A stretch of DNA of 64,000 bases from Platerodrilus igneus (GCA_036346225.1 JARFIW010001481.1:146501-210500), one strand, 5' to 3'. Shown: positions 22,661 to 35,602, counted from the first letter of the stretch. Numbers and translations: made by a program. The notes: generated by a model from the letters alone, not told the origin.

Positions 22661-25600
22661 CAGCAAGCATAAGCGTCATCTGTTTTAATGAAATATGGAG
22701 AACTAGTTTTTTATCATTACCTATATTTTTTTGAAGAGCCGAATCTAACAAATGTTTAACACAAAAATATGGTGACATAAAAATGCCATATCCTCTTAAC
22801 AACACCTTATAAAATTGTGATTTGCTTTAATAAGATTACGTGCAATATTGATATTCAAAATGCTTCATAATTACTAAATAAATACATTTTGATTGAGCAA
22901 ACCGTGCTTTTCACAGAAAACTTTATATCACGTACATGTTGACTACTTCCACGAACGAAAGTTATGATATGTTCTTCTCGATCGTTATAAAAAAGAATGT
23001 TACTCGCCAAAGTTTGATGACAAAAATAGTTAAGTAACAACAAAAAGTTACAGAACACCTATCGGTTTAGAACATTATGATTCTGCCATTTTCCTTATGA
23101 AAAATAACAACTTCCTTCCATAAGCTAATAATTAGATCTTGGTCCGTAATAGTTAGTATTGAAATCGATTCTTGTTTTTACATTTTTGATCCGTAAATCC
23201 TATTATCACCTAAACATGCTTGCTAAAAATTCAAAAGCTTTTTAGAAAAATGAGAACGCCATATTTAAATAACGAACAGTTTTATAAATATTACTTCACT
23301 AGTTAGAACTACGTTCTAACAGAAAAAAAAGCGTATAACCTCAATCCCATGCTATACAAAATTGCCATAACTGGAGTTTGTTTTTACCCATGTTAACTCG
23401 AAAACTTACACCTCTTTTCTTAAAAACGTGTCTACTGATTACATCCTAACGAACAAGAATGTCCTGTTGTCCTTTACCCATTACGGCGCATGGCTATACA
23501 TACTACGGCTACGCGGGATATTAAGTACTTTAATAATAACTTTCTCGCCTAAATTCTAGCAACCTACATAGCACGAAGTGCATTATATAGTTGCCTAAAC
23601 CTAAATTGTTACAAGGTATGAAATCAAAAATAAAAATACTATCGCGGTGGGAGTTGACAAAACTCCTTTGCGTATCGCTATCAGTGTAAGCTACGCATAA
23701 AAAATACATCAAGGTGTCGAATGCACAAGTGTTAAGAAATGTGTAGTAAGTTCTACGTTCCGTTTAGAGGTACTGTTACTATTTTTGATTAATTCGATAA
23801 TTGGACTTAAGGTTGTTACGGTATTCCCCGCAAACACCAAAGAAAGCAGTAAAAGTAAGTAAAGAAATTGTTTACGCCGAACACCGCAACAAAACGTGGA
23901 CAGAAAGGTAGAATTGGGTTAGCTCAAAAACCTCGGAGAGGTGCGTGGGTGAAGTAGGAAGAACACATTGGAAACCTCTGTAAAACTATATTTTTAACAT
24001 CGAATCTTGAAAGACTATTTACAAGACAATAAAACAAATAAGTTGCGTAATCGTGATTGTAAACAAAGAGTCATAACATATAAAAATTGGTAAGCAAAAT
24101 AAATATAACATCTTATAATCTAAATACTTACTTAATGGTTTACATATAAAAGAAAATTAAGCATAAACTGTACAGTAAATCTAGAAAAAGGAATATACCT
24201 AAATTATATGAACATGCTGCTTTGTGAAGTGCACCTCCTCAGAAATAACATAATATTAAAATTAGACACTCTAACTTAAATTAATCATAGATTAAATATT
24301 TTTAAATTGAGGCATAAGTTCTTTTAGTTAATGTTTATACAGAAAGACAAAAAAACAGTAAAACGGACTCCAACATAAACATTGATTAATTAATTTTTAA
24401 TTTATAGAATAAAAACATATTTGTTCGTACATCGTTCATGTAAGTTTTGTAACGGGGTGGTGCCAATTTATCGGATAATTATAAGCAATAGCAGCAAATC
24501 AAAAGTATATTCTTCACAGCAGCATAAAAGAATTACGAAAAGAGAAACTGTACCTTGAACAATCAGCTTCGTGCTGGTCTCATCTTAAGGCAGGAAAAGT
24601 GCCGCTGCATTTTTCTATTGGCTGCATGCTGGAACCACCAACTTCACTTTATACTAAGCAAGCACTGTTAGTAACGCGACTTTACATGTATCTTTGGTAA
24701 GAGGATGTTGTATTCAATCTTTAATGGTTAATCTTTTATCATCTCTTTCAAAGCACGGTCTCTATTTTTAATGCCAGAATCATGTATGGGGGTAGGGTAT
24801 TTGACTTTTAAAAGTATCGCCGAAGAACCAAGTGTGCAGAATTTCCAGACAACAGCTGCCGAAATACGAACTGTAACAGCTTGCCAACAAGCAGAAAACG
24901 CAATTATCAAATGGTTTTAAACAAAGGAAAACAATCTTATTACTTTGTAACATCTTAGCAGCTGCAGAATACCAGATAACAAGTCTATTGTAAGCAAATG
25001 TAGGCAGGTGGTAAGTGGTCTTATCTTCTAGAAGAAAGCTGCAGCTTTTAATTAAGATGTAATCACTGCAGGTGCTAGGATATATTGCAACTACTTTGTA
25101 ACGTAATGTTTCCTAGGCAGCTGTTTGATTTTATAAAGCAAACCTTTGTATAGAGTAATTACTTCAGAAATTTTATTAAATAATACTTATTCAAATGGCG
25201 GGAAATCGAGCTTGTTGAGGGATTTTAGGGCATTTTAAAAATAAACGCAGAAAAAGTTGTTTGCAGGGTTTTGAACGTAAGTAGGTTTTCCATGATAGGT
25301 TTTAGTGTTGGAATATTGGGTCCTTCATTAAATAAACAGTTCTTTTCGCAGATTTGTTAGTTACTTTTGTTACTAAATTTCTCCAGTTCTCAAAAGCAAA
25401 TTCCTGAAAAATTCTGTTAATCTTTAGTTGGGTCGGATGTACGTACAATGTCGGCTTTGAAATACATTTTTGGACTATCTACTTTTGTGTACAATCGCTT
25501 ATGGCGTTATCGATATCTATCACGGTTGTCGAGTCACCAGAAGTGGTCCGCATGTGAGGATTCTCTTTAGTATAATTTATATTCGAGTCTTCCCCTTTCA

Positions 25601-25679
25601 ATAGGTATGATGCTCCTAGCAAATCGATATGAATCTTAACAAATACGTCAATCCTCAACGCTAGCCACTTATGAGCTAG
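22661..25679. other. About 3 kb with no supported gene
   Basis: AT-rich DNA in which only short frames (60-67 codons, at 22,855-23,058, 23,530-23,712 and 24,728-24,910) are open and none shows a known motif. I saw no tandem repeat or long inverted repeat here. Introns, UTR or old repeats cannot be excluded. Confidence 0.4.
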
Positions 25680-26350
25680 TATTCGATTCTTAGCTAAATA
25701 AAACTGTTAAATGCCTAGTAAAATAATTTCGTTATATGCGCCAATCCCTGCTTCATTTCGAAGATAAAAGCAATTTTATTTAATATCCTTAAATATCAAG
25801 CTACCAACTAATCCGTGAAATATCAAGTCTTTAAAATAAAACTTATTAATTCCTTAGTTTCTCCAGAGGTACTTTAACTCAAATAAATTCACGTCGAGTA
25901 AAAAATTGTGTTTAATAAATAGTGTGCTAGAAGTTTGAGTGGTTTAGTTAACTATGCAACATATAAAGCTTACCTCGATTAGAATATTATTAGTGCTTTT
26001 CATGCTAAAGTACGCTCTCAATAAAATAAACCCTTCCACGTTTATTTGTTATGAATTATGAAGCAAAAGAAATATATGTGTGTATGTGAATAAGCGCCCG
26101 TAAAATGGACGTGCGTGTCAATTATATTTTAATGTATTCAAAAAGTTTTTCTTGATAAAGTCTAAGTAAAATATTGAGTAGAATATACAACATTGCTGTT
26201 CTGCTCAGATATCTCCTAAAAGCGCAAACATTTCCATCAAGAACGTAAATTGCTTTCAGTTACCGTATGCCCTTTTCAAACTTGACAGGGTTCGCGTTGG
26301 GTGTGAACGTTGTGAAACATAAATGCTAAAATCACTACTACAAACAAAAC
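25680..26350 (-). repeat. Dispersed non-coding repeat, minus copy
   Basis: Inverted partner of 15,740-16,340; see blocks such as 'aaatggacgtgcgtgtc', 'atgaattatgaagc', 'catttccatcaagaacg' and 'cccttttcaaac'. The two copies are about 9.4 kb apart and clearly diverged, so they are probably separate insertions. Confidence 0.75.
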
Positions 26351-26682
26351 CTGCCTAAAATTAAAAATGCGATTGTTGTTGGTGAAATGAGATTATCGTT
26401 ATGGATAAATTGCGTAGGAAGTAAACATATGCTTAGTATTATTAATTAGTCGAGTGCAGTTATTAAATTCACAATGTTCAAAATGTAAAACTTTTTATAA
26501 AGCTACCTATTAGAAATGAGTATAGCATTAGTAACCCTGTTTAACATACTAAAAGTCTTCATTCGTCCGATTGTTTCGTCACCGACAAAAATTGTCCGGT
26601 ATTTTGAATATCGGCACTTTTAGGAAAAATCGTTAATAAGTCGAAAACGGTTTATTTTGTGGAAAAAATTAGATAGGCGAAA
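26351..26682. other. No gene seen
   Basis: About 330 bp of AT-rich DNA without a recognisable feature. Confidence 0.4.
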
Positions 26683-26875
26683 ATTGGTATCTGACAAATG
26701 TAAACCCGCAATAGGGTTACCTCACAACCATATACAATCTCCGTTAAACAATATTGGTATCTGACAAGTGTAAACCCGCCATAGGGTCGCCTCAGATCCA
26801 TATACAACCTTCATAGAACAACATTGGTATCTGACAAGTGTAAACCCGCCATAAGGTCGCCTCAGAACCATGTTA
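26683..26875. repeat. Three tandem copies of a 70 bp unit
   Basis: Units begin at 26,683, 26,753 and 26,823 with 'attggtatctgacaa' followed by 'gtgtaaacccgc'. The second and third are closer to each other than to the first; the third is cut off after 'cctcagaaccat'. The exact 70 bp period shows recent unequal exchange. Confidence 0.95.
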
Positions 26876-28224
26876 AAATCTACCAAAGAGGTATCCTAAA
26901 TCATAATGATTTTCCCCTTCAAAATAAATATAAAAAAACGACTACTTAAGCCTTTCAATAATGCAATCTCACACTTCTTTAATAACCATCCTCTCAATTG
27001 TATAAATGGAAACATGTTAAAAAATGTTTTCCAATTCCCAAGTTATTGAATTTATATAAAATTCACCAATAAAAATTAATCAGCTGATTTCACGTTAAGC
27101 GTATTGGCTACCTAAAAAAAGTCGGTCCCAGGCCGTAACACAAATTGAAGGCAATCATTCATTTAAACTTTAAAAATTTTTGCTTAGTGTACTCAAACCA
27201 AATATTTCAAACATCAATAAATCAAAGTCACCTTCAATTTGTGTCATAAATGTCAAACTTGAGGTTTTTATTATTTTGAAAACGATCCTAGGTCATGGAT
27301 CGAAACGTTAATAAAGATAATTTTAAAAACTATGAGTGGTTTAATCCCCAAAGAAGATTAAGAAGAATACTAAACAAACCACAACAAACATACAGGGATA
27401 ATTTCGGTTTCATGTTTTCAATTTCGGTCAACCTTTATTTGCCTTTAATTGTGGCATTCACAAAAACCAAATGCAAACTCTCACAATTGACGCCAATATA
27501 TAGCCCAGTCTATAAAGGTTTCATGTCGCTACTTATTAGGGGAATGCTAAATTTTGGGAGGTTATTAGTACATGTAACAGGGACTATATAACACCAAACT
27601 TCCGACCTTTAGCCCTCTTGCTTTCACCCCACCCCTTAGAAACCATACATATGCACTAGTTTGGTAAAACGCTTACAGCTCGCTAACCAATAAAGTTGCC
27701 GACTTAATTTTTTTTTGTTTTCTCTCTAATAATATTCTCTACAAATTATGTAATATACAAATTTTTTGTAGTTAGCGTAATTCCGTCGTAAAACATATAA
27801 TATTGAGAAAACTGTTTTTGCTAATAAAAATGTGGAACTTCAACAGCTTGTAGCTTGATGTTATTATGAAAAATGTTCCATTTATAACTTATAGATAATT
27901 TAATTAGCTTTTAAATGACATACAACAAAGCTTATCTTTAACATAAAGGCTACCCAAAGAGCGACGACGTATTTGTAGAGTTTTCAAATAGCGCGTTCAG
28001 TTCGAATGGAGCAATAATAATAATCAACTCTATCAACTTTTTAGAAACTTAGCTTATATATCATACTCTAATTGTTGATAAAGTTTAATAGACTCATTAT
28101 TTAATGTTTAGTCTCACGCTATTCACTGTTCACTAATGATTATTTATTATGATGACATGATAATATTATTGTACTGTTTACTTTAGAGTGCTTGCAACTG
28201 ATCGTTTTCAAACATTTTCTCATC
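26876..28224. other. No recognised gene; short inverted repeat and one unknown ORF
   Basis: 'acacaaattgaagg' (about 27,139) and 'ccttcaatttgtgt' (about 27,231) form a stem with an ~80 bp loop. The plus frame 27,295-27,591 (98 codons, starting MDRNVNKDNF) has no known domain, is AT-rich and contains two moderately hydrophobic stretches. I cannot say that it is a gene. 27,600-28,224 shows nothing. Confidence 0.35.
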
Positions 28225-30790
28225 CTTGTTAGAAATATTGTTACAGTGCTGTCCACTGCAGTGTCCACATATAGATGTGCTATCAAACCCAACTGCGACA
28301 ACTGCAATTTTTAACGCACAACGTTTTGCAATTGTAAGATATTAATAACAGGAGTTCACTTGGTACACAAGGACTAGTCATTGGTACCGGTATTAATCTG
28401 TTGATTTTGTATGTCGCCAACCCCACTCTTCTGCAGAAAGTTTGGTACCTAACCAAGTTTGAATCTGATGGTAGACTCTTAAAAGATGTTGATACGCAGC
28501 GTTTGAAGTTGGAAAGTTTTGCCAAGTCAAAAGTGGATTTAAGGGATAATTTTGCAGTTAGTTGTTTGAACTTGAAATAACGAGCTTTATCAAGGTTTTC
28601 AAATTTAGATAAATTGTACATACTTAGAATGAAACGTTCTCCATTTTCTTGAAGGTTCTCTTTCTCATCTCTGGTTTTGTAAAAAACTCAGCATGCGATT
28701 TCGCTTCAATCGATTTACATATCAGGTCGGCCACCTTCATCTTTCCTAGCCAATAAAATGCAGATGTCGTGTCGCATCTAGTGATGGAATGAGCAAATAG
28801 GAGTAAAATTCGCTGATCGAGGGATTGATGTATAAGCAAATCTACAGAGTACACTTTACACACCAGTTCTGAAGTTGAGGGCTTCAAATAAAAAAGTTTC
28901 GAGTCAATCCGAGTAGCTAATGCTACAAGTAAAACCATATTAAATCAGTATCAGTTCCTACTACAACAGTGGTCATATTGTTTAGCACGTGCTTTTTTGC
29001 TAGGTCGACAATGACAGTGTCAGCGTCATCTTCTGCGTTGGCGATATTTATATCTTCAGCGCTGTACCTTGATTCGATTGCTTCTATTAACCTTTTTTTA
29101 TTTTGGGAATTTGCAAGGAACTCTGCTTGTAGTGTTGCGCAGACGGTATTTTCATCAAATAAAATTGCATGTGAAGATTTTTTTAAAGCCCTCCTCTCTT
29201 GTTCTTGTAGTTTGGTGGTTTGAAAGTTGGGATACCCATCAAATATCACTGTCACCTTCGTCCCATATTTACGAAGTGTATAACTTAGATATAATTCAAG
29301 CATTTTCTTAAAAGTACTGTTTTTTCTCCAAATCACTGCATGTAACAGATATCCTCCATCAATCATAAAGGCAGCTTTCGTACTTTTTTGCAATAAATTT
29401 TCGTCAAATAATAAAGGTGGGTGAGATGCCAAATTAAACTGAAAATAATATTTCAATTTAAGAAGGACTGTCACATATGCATATTATTCAATTGAATATT
29501 TGCTAGGAGTTTATTGATACTTCCTAAGACCTAACTTTAATAAACTTGAAGTTCGCTTGCGTTGTAACCATATCTCTTCTACGTAGCTTAATATCATTGA
29601 AAGATTTTCCCGTCATATTTTTCATGGCTGTTAGACCGACTTCCTATGCTCTATCGCAATTAACTCTAGAGTTACATATCAATCCATTTGATAGACTGAT
29701 TAAATCGTTGTACTGTAAGCAAAGTGATTCTTTAAACTTTGAAAAATTTTGTTTCTCTTTTGATTGACGACTTTCTCTCAGTTTTACATGCTGCTCATGA
29801 GTGTTATAATCCAGTCCGAGAAAACTTTTGAAAGCCTCACTTGTTCGTAAAAATGATGGGGCTCCTAGAACACATTTACTTAATGTACTCTCAGTTATTC
29901 CTCTCCCGTGCGTCAGACCTCCTGTTGACTTCAATTACTTCATCAGTGACGGTTCAATACACATGTCACTCCAAACTCCAGACCAAAAACAATTTTTTCT
30001 TCTAATAGTGAAGAATTCATTCGTTACGAAGGAATCGTGTTCTTTCTCAGACAGTTTAGATTTAAGTTTGTTCATTTGTAGGACGTATAGGTGAGCAGAT
30101 TTGGCGCAAGGAATGGGGCCTGCAGCATGAAAGTAAGGAAGCATATCTGTGGTGGTACCTAAGTGCAATTTTCAGTTTCCTGTACTCTCTGCTAGAATAC
30201 AATTTAACATTAGATCAATTTGTTGAAGTAGCCAAAGCGTTGATGTTCTACTATTCAACTTCATTGTATTAATGTGGTAAGTTAATTTTGCCAAGGACAA
30301 TTTTACAGCTTTGTCAAAACATGCAGGTGTCTGTGATACTTCACTGCGTATAAGTTTGTCGTACACTGTTTGAACTTCATGAGAAAATATATTATCACGT
30401 ATCTCTTCTGTCACCTTTTCAACAATAGCAGCAGAGTAGTTTGTATTGGTGATAAGAAAGACTTTGGTCTTACTACTGAAATTAATGCGTGATTAATAAC
30501 AGCACGTTTTCTAATTATATCAGGGCATGCGTTATCAGTTTTTTTTTTGGTCACTGTGGAGGTAAATAGCACCAATGTTTCAGGAACTAAATTTTCCGAT
30601 AAAATACTAACTTCCTCTTCACTTGGATATATTCCACAATCATACTTTATTTTTTGAATGTCTTCCCTAACAATTTCTGCTGCTGTTCTTACAATTCTTT
30701 TACATTCTTCTTCAGAACTTTTTTCTCTGTGTTTGTACCAAATATCAAGTAACTTATGACTGGTATGGGACAGAAAACAGATTTCTCTCC
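28225..30790 (-). pseudogene. PIN-like nuclease family protein with Cys-rich tail, pseudogene
   Basis: Minus-strand segments line up with a long, multi-copy, poorly described protein family of invertebrates. In order: N-terminal helical part (30,760-30,420) with LLDIWYKHR and VVRPKSFLSPIQ; TEEIRDNIFSHEV (30,414); a block with STGNWKLHLGTTTDMLPYF-like sequence then AKSAHLY (30,150-30,090); FWSGVWSDMCIE and GLTHGRGITES (about 29,970-29,880); EQHVKLRESR (29,780); GKSFNDIKLR; then the PIN-like domain (29,400-28,930) with acidic clusters MIDGG, VIFDGY, EDDADT and VGTDTDL; ITRCDTTSAF (28,770); and a C-terminal Cys cluster (NCKTLC, NCSC, CGHCSGQHC; 28,330-28,230). The PIN-like acidic residues suggest a metal-dependent nuclease, and the tail probably binds zinc. 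Frameshifts near 30,420, 30,170, 29,930, 29,640, 28,940 and 28,620 and several stops break it. The native substrate is unknown. Upstream it abuts a hAT pseudogene. Confidence 0.7.
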
Positions 30791-30829
30791 AGATACATTA
30801 TGTGTAACCAACCGGTCTTTAAAAAACTA

Positions 30830-32216
30830 CTAATTTAGTTTTAAGGTAGAAATCAGTTACATTTTCAAAAGATTGAACAAAAATCCAAAACTTTGACAGA
30901 TGCTGGAGTATGCTGAATGTTGTTTACTAATTTTGAATATTATCTGATCTGGAATAGAATCAAAATATTCGTATACTTTTTTTGTTTAATGTCGAATTCA
31001 ATTTTGTTTTCCACATCGTCAAATAGAAGTTTTCTATTTTTGTGCTTTTCGTTTATTTCCAGAGAATCCCATGATAAATTTCTTAGCTTAAGAACTTTAA
31101 GAACGAATCTTCAAATCTTTCATTTTCATGGTTTTGAAATAAGTCAATAACAAAATATATAATTCAGCTGCTATAACAATTTCAGTATTTACAGATTGTA
31201 GATTTTGCCAACTGAGTTTATCCGTTCCAAAGTTGTTGTCTAGACAACTAACAAGAAAACTGCTTCACTTTTTCTTAATTTTTTATGAAGTAAAAATGCT
31301 CCGTGACGAGTGGAATTGTTTTGCTGACTATTTTTGAGAATATTAAGTAAACATTTCTTAAATGACGGATACCCCTTCAATAATGCTGCTGGTGCATGAT
31401 ACCTAGCTGATCATCTAGTTTCGCTTAGTCTCTTCAATATATAAACTTTATTCATTTTTGCATCATTTCAATGATATTCGGTTTCGGATTGGCTTAAATA
31501 CTCTTGTTCTTCTTTAAATTCTTTCACATTTGTTAAAAACTCGGCAAATTTACTTACAGGTAGACCTTTAAAGTTCCCGTTTGGTACGAGTTCATCCTTT
31601 GCCAGCGACTAGTACTTGCACTAAAGAGGTTATACATTTAATGTAGAAACATGAAGTAATTTACGGCGGGAGTGCAATATTCAGTAGTATATGTTTCAAC
31701 TAAATTTAAAGAGTGTACCGCGCATGGTACGTGACGTGGTAATGGACGTTCCTTTAAACGTGCTTGCAGACCAGAATCTATTCCAGACATATTACTGGCG
31801 TTGTCGTAACACTGTCCCCTACAGTTAGTTATGTTCAAATCAAGTTCAGCTAACAGCGATAGTAGAACTGATTGGAGATATTTTGCTTTATGATTTGATA
31901 TTAAAATAAAAGTATCTAAATATGACAATTGATCTATGAACGAAATGTCAGGTGTAGAAATCTACTATAAACTAGTAATATTTTGCTTTTACAATTTCAA
32001 GGACAACTTGACTTCTAGCTTTATTGCCCATAATATCTAATATTTCGCTGCATATGTTGGATTTCCATGTCTTTTTAAATGTTCTGCAAAAACTCGACAA
32101 ACTGCTCAATTCGTTTCAAGAAACCTAAATAATTTCCATTATTAGGTGATTCCAGTTTTTCATTAGATCCAAAAAATGCTAGCCCCCTACCTGGGAGAAA
32201 TCGTTTTACTGCAATA
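30830..32216 (-). pseudogene. hAT transposase (ZMYM1/TTF-type family), C-terminal part, pseudogene
   Basis: Starts in frame directly at the edge of the inverted-repeat insertion with RSVFKKLIAVKRFLPGRGLAF (32,236 downward, overlapping the target duplication), then NGNYLGFLKRIEQF, ISTPDISFIDQLSYLDTFIL and, at 31,638-31,928, NCRGQCYDNASNMSG with RHVPCAVHSLNLV, the hallmark of this hAT family including catalytic Asp and the C/W-containing insertion region. Further down, LLKGYPSFKKC and LSWDSLEINEKH belong to the C-terminal dimerisation part. Stops and shifts are present at several places (e.g. near 32,080 and 31,400). The N-terminal half is found at 36,113-36,840 beyond the 3.88 kb insertion. 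The gene was probably already dead when it was split, but this cannot be shown. Confidence 0.8.
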
Positions 32217-32236
32217 AGTTTTTTAAAAACTGATCT
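32217..32236. repeat. Target-site duplication, left copy
   Basis: 'agttttttaaaaactgatct' here and 'agtttttaaaaaactgatct' at 36,118-36,137 flank the left palindrome arm. Read on the minus strand, both encode RSVFKK of the hAT protein, so the duplicated bases are hAT sequence. Confidence 0.75.
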
Positions 32237-32399
32237 ATTGGAAAATTCTTAATTCGGCAAATGTCAGTGTTGAAGGGGTTTTGGTAGCCGCAGGTTGCTT
32301 AATCATCTTCACATAACACTGAATATCAGCAAAATAGGGTAAATATTTAGAAAACAATAGAAGGGGAACCGAGCTATACCTAACAAGAAAGAGCAGCTG

Positions 32400-32672
32400 C
32401 TATGTTCCAAGACAACTACCATAAAAACAAGGAACAATTTGTTGAAAGCATATATGTGAAGCACAGCCCTGTGCGGCTATAAAATAGCGACAGTAAGAGA
32501 AGCCGACAAGAAATAGGTAGAAGCCTTTTGGAATGTGGTGCTTCAGGTGTATGGTGATGATAGCATGGACAAATAAAGTTAATAACAAAGAGGTTCTAGA
32601 AAGAGTAGGCGAAAAAGATATCGGTGGATAACGTAAAATATGTAAGAGAAATAGAAGGGCACGTTCTAAGAC
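32400..32672 (+). pseudogene. LINE C-terminal fragment (left arm)
   Basis: Matches the C-terminal/3' region of the RTE-like LINE family at 11.9-15.1 kb: 'cttggaacatagcagctgct'-type block, WTxK- and MWCFRK-like coding remnants, and RHVLRHLGNRASYI before the break at 32,672. Mirror of 41,524-41,797. Confidence 0.6.
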
Positions 32673-33245
32673 ATTTGGGAAATAGAGCGAGTTACATATC
32701 CCCCAATTAATATGTATATAAATTTAAATGCAATTATTATGTCTTAATAAATAGAATGTTATATTGTATAATTGAAGGTAATAATATAAAAGGTTAACGA
32801 AAGTTCATATCAGTCATGAGAACTGAAGCAACTACTTTGAATTCCACACGCAACCTGATACTGCAGGTGCAGGACACAATGTACTGCAATAAAAGCAGAC
32901 TTAATTAAGATTACTAAGAAGTAAGACATTGTATGTTATCAAGAAATAGCAGACGATGATATCTTGCATTTCCCACAAGATGATGTGAGAGTAGGGATTC
33001 CATAAATACCCTGAGGAGCCCATGATGGCCAGTCAGTCTCGAACTTAATAATTTTAACATTGTTGGTGGTTCAAGCTACACAACATAATTTTTAATTATA
33101 AATTATTGATTATTAACTTCAAGTATTTTGTTAATTTTAATTAGTTTAGTAAATATAAACGTTTAAGTTGATTGTAACAAAAAGAAGTCATTTTTGTAAT
33201 TGTGCAATTGAGAATAAAATCCATAGAAGAGTTATTTGGGAAATA
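32673..33245 (+). mobile_element. Solo-LTR-like insert with 12 bp direct repeats (left arm)
   Basis: 'atttgggaaata' occurs at 32,673-32,684 and 33,234-33,245 and encloses 549 bp that interrupt the LINE fragment. Inside are a TATA-like 'ccataaatac' and, ~30 bp on, 'cagtcagtctcg' resembling an arthropod initiator, then 'aataaaatcc' near the 3' edge, the order expected of an LTR. The first bases 'agttacatatccccc' resemble errantivirus LTR starts. A 12 bp duplication is long for an LTR element, so another retroposon type is possible. Confidence 0.5.
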
Positions 33246-33480
33246 AATATTTAAAAAAAAAGCTCCCAAAGGGCCAAAACCTACCTCGCGGGCTATGTTA
33301 CAAACAGATATTGAAAAAATAGAGATAGAGATAGACCTAGATCAGACAATTGCACGCATATAATGTAATAAATGTGTAGGCTGTAGAAATTTCAGGAAAT
33401 GTGTAGGTTAGCCAAGGATAGGAAACAACGAAGGTACACGTCTAACCAGTTCCAGCACTGAAGACATAGTGATGATGCTG
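33246..33480 (+). pseudogene. LINE 3' end (left arm)
   Basis: Continues the LINE fragment after the insert: DRDRPRSDN-like, then FRKCVG-, LAKDRKQRRYTSNQFQH and a stop, followed by 'gacatagtgatgatgctgag'. The 'gatgatg' tail fits RTE-type 3' ends. Mirror of 40,720-40,950. Confidence 0.6.
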
Positions 33481-35602
33481 AGAGTGCTAGTACTTATAAA
33501 AAAATTAAACCGAAAAATTCTTTTAGTTCTCTCATAGAAGTTTTCGTAGTAACGAAAATATTTTCTTTCTTAAGGGAGACAATGAAGAAGGGGCTTTCAA
33601 CCTATAAGAATACAGAGTTTGTGTTGTTTCCTCTGAAGCAGTTTTAGAAATAGTATAGATAAGAGGTTTTTATTATTAGCATTACAATTCACTTCTTGTT
33701 GTGGAGATCGCCAACAAGTGTGAAGAACTTGTTTAACAATTGGTGCTTAGAGTTTTTGTACTAATCATGTCCAGTTTGTGATAGAAAAATCCGTTTTGGT
33801 TATAAAGTATTATGTAGTCAAGAGTTTTTTTTAATTATATTTAGTTCAATAATTTCTTTATTTTCACATATTTTAAGGAATATAGTACCTACACTCACGT
33901 TAGTTAGTTAGTTCCACGAGTAACTTCTTCATTTTCTGTCCAAAGGTCGCCTTTTCCCATTTTTTAAAATTTTACGCAAGTTGTTTTGCAAGTAAAAATC
34001 TCGTTCAAACTTAGTATTTACTGCGATAATTGATCATTAGCACAAACACCTAAGAATGCTATTGAAAAATTACTAAAGTTTTTTATCCATAGCATACTGA
34101 CGTTAAAAGTGTTTGCTTATAAAATCCAATTTGTATACCGCAGTTTTACCAAGTAAATGTGACTATGAACAATCACATATTTGGAAAACCAAATTAAATT
34201 TAACCTAAAATTCTGCAGGGTTTAATTCAAAAGGTTATTTTAGAAACACAATAAAATAAACTAAATTGGGTAATGAATACATAGATTGGAAATCTCCAAT
34301 CAAGTCCCCACGAAAACAGCGTTAGGGAGGATACCTATAAAATGAATTCTCGAGTTAACATGGCAGTTGTATAGAAGAACAAACAATTCCATATGACTGT
34401 AAAATCGACTTGAATGTATAAAAACTCTAGAGTTAACAGGGATGAAACGGTTACGCATTTGGTTGCGAGAATTGTTAGAATAACTTTTAGAGAGAACTTT
34501 AGCTGAGCATGGAAACCAATTTCACTAGAACACGGAATAATTTAAACTAATGCATTTAACTTTACGAGATAGTTGTTTTCAGATAGTTTCGCCGCTAGTG
34601 AAGGATAACGTTTTTCTAAAATTGAAATAACTCTTAGTTGAGCAATAGTTTGAATTGCCTTCTATGGTTTGTGATAACAGAATGATCTTTGCGATTTTAG
34701 AGTGGTAAAACAAATGCATTTTTCATAAGTCAAAGTCATCGAAGATTTGAGTGCGAAAATAAAAGTTTATACATACAAAATTCTTACTAACATCTTCCAC
34801 CTCGAGCTTGCGGGTTACAACATCATGACAAATTTATCTTAAGTAAGTTCTGGAAGTAACAATTTTTTGCGACTAACTTCTGCAGATAGCCAACAAAATG
34901 CTGGGTGTTAAGCAGCAACAGTTTAATATGAATAATCAATTACTATCGGAAAGTCGTTTTTAATGTGTGGTCCACAAAATAATTCTCCTTATTAAATAAG
35001 AGTGCAAAGATAGACATAGGCATAGACATTTTGAAAAAAAATTTAATACACCTATCGAATTGAATTAAACGCCATGAACTCCATGAGCAAGAGCGTGCTC
35101 TGGTAGCGTTTTATTTAGGGAGTATCAAAGTGAACGGATTTAAACCCTTTATGACGTTGCTTTGAAATGTTATAATCACATTTCAATTTAATTGTTCCTG
35201 TATTAGTCAATCCCACCAATAAGGTTAATGCTAAAATTACAAGGGTCCAAGAAGATTCAAGCACGGCTGAAACGGGGGAAAGGAAACTCAAGGCGTTTGT
35301 TAGAAAACGTTCTATATTTTATTCTACAATATTTCCTTGTGACCAAATCTTATGCCATGGAGCTGCAAATTTCTAAAATATTCAGATTGCTAAATTAATC
35401 AATTCACATATACATCAGTTGCTTACAATGTGTGCCGGCATAAATAGCATGTTCGTACTGTTTTCATCTTCTAAAAACAATACTTACAAATCAACATAAA
35501 CTTCAAAATTCCATGACAACATGATTTTTTATTAGAAAATGGTACACGCACTACATTTTAGGTCAAATCTTTTTACAAACACTCCCTCTTGGTAATAGAC
35601 TT
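33481..35602. other. Left-arm sequence without recognised gene
   Basis: Contains the BEL-type LTR mirror near the right side (about 35,200-35,580) and otherwise anonymous AT-rich DNA. The same sequence, inverted, is at 38,600-40,720. ORFs in it are short and not domain-bearing. Confidence 0.5.
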
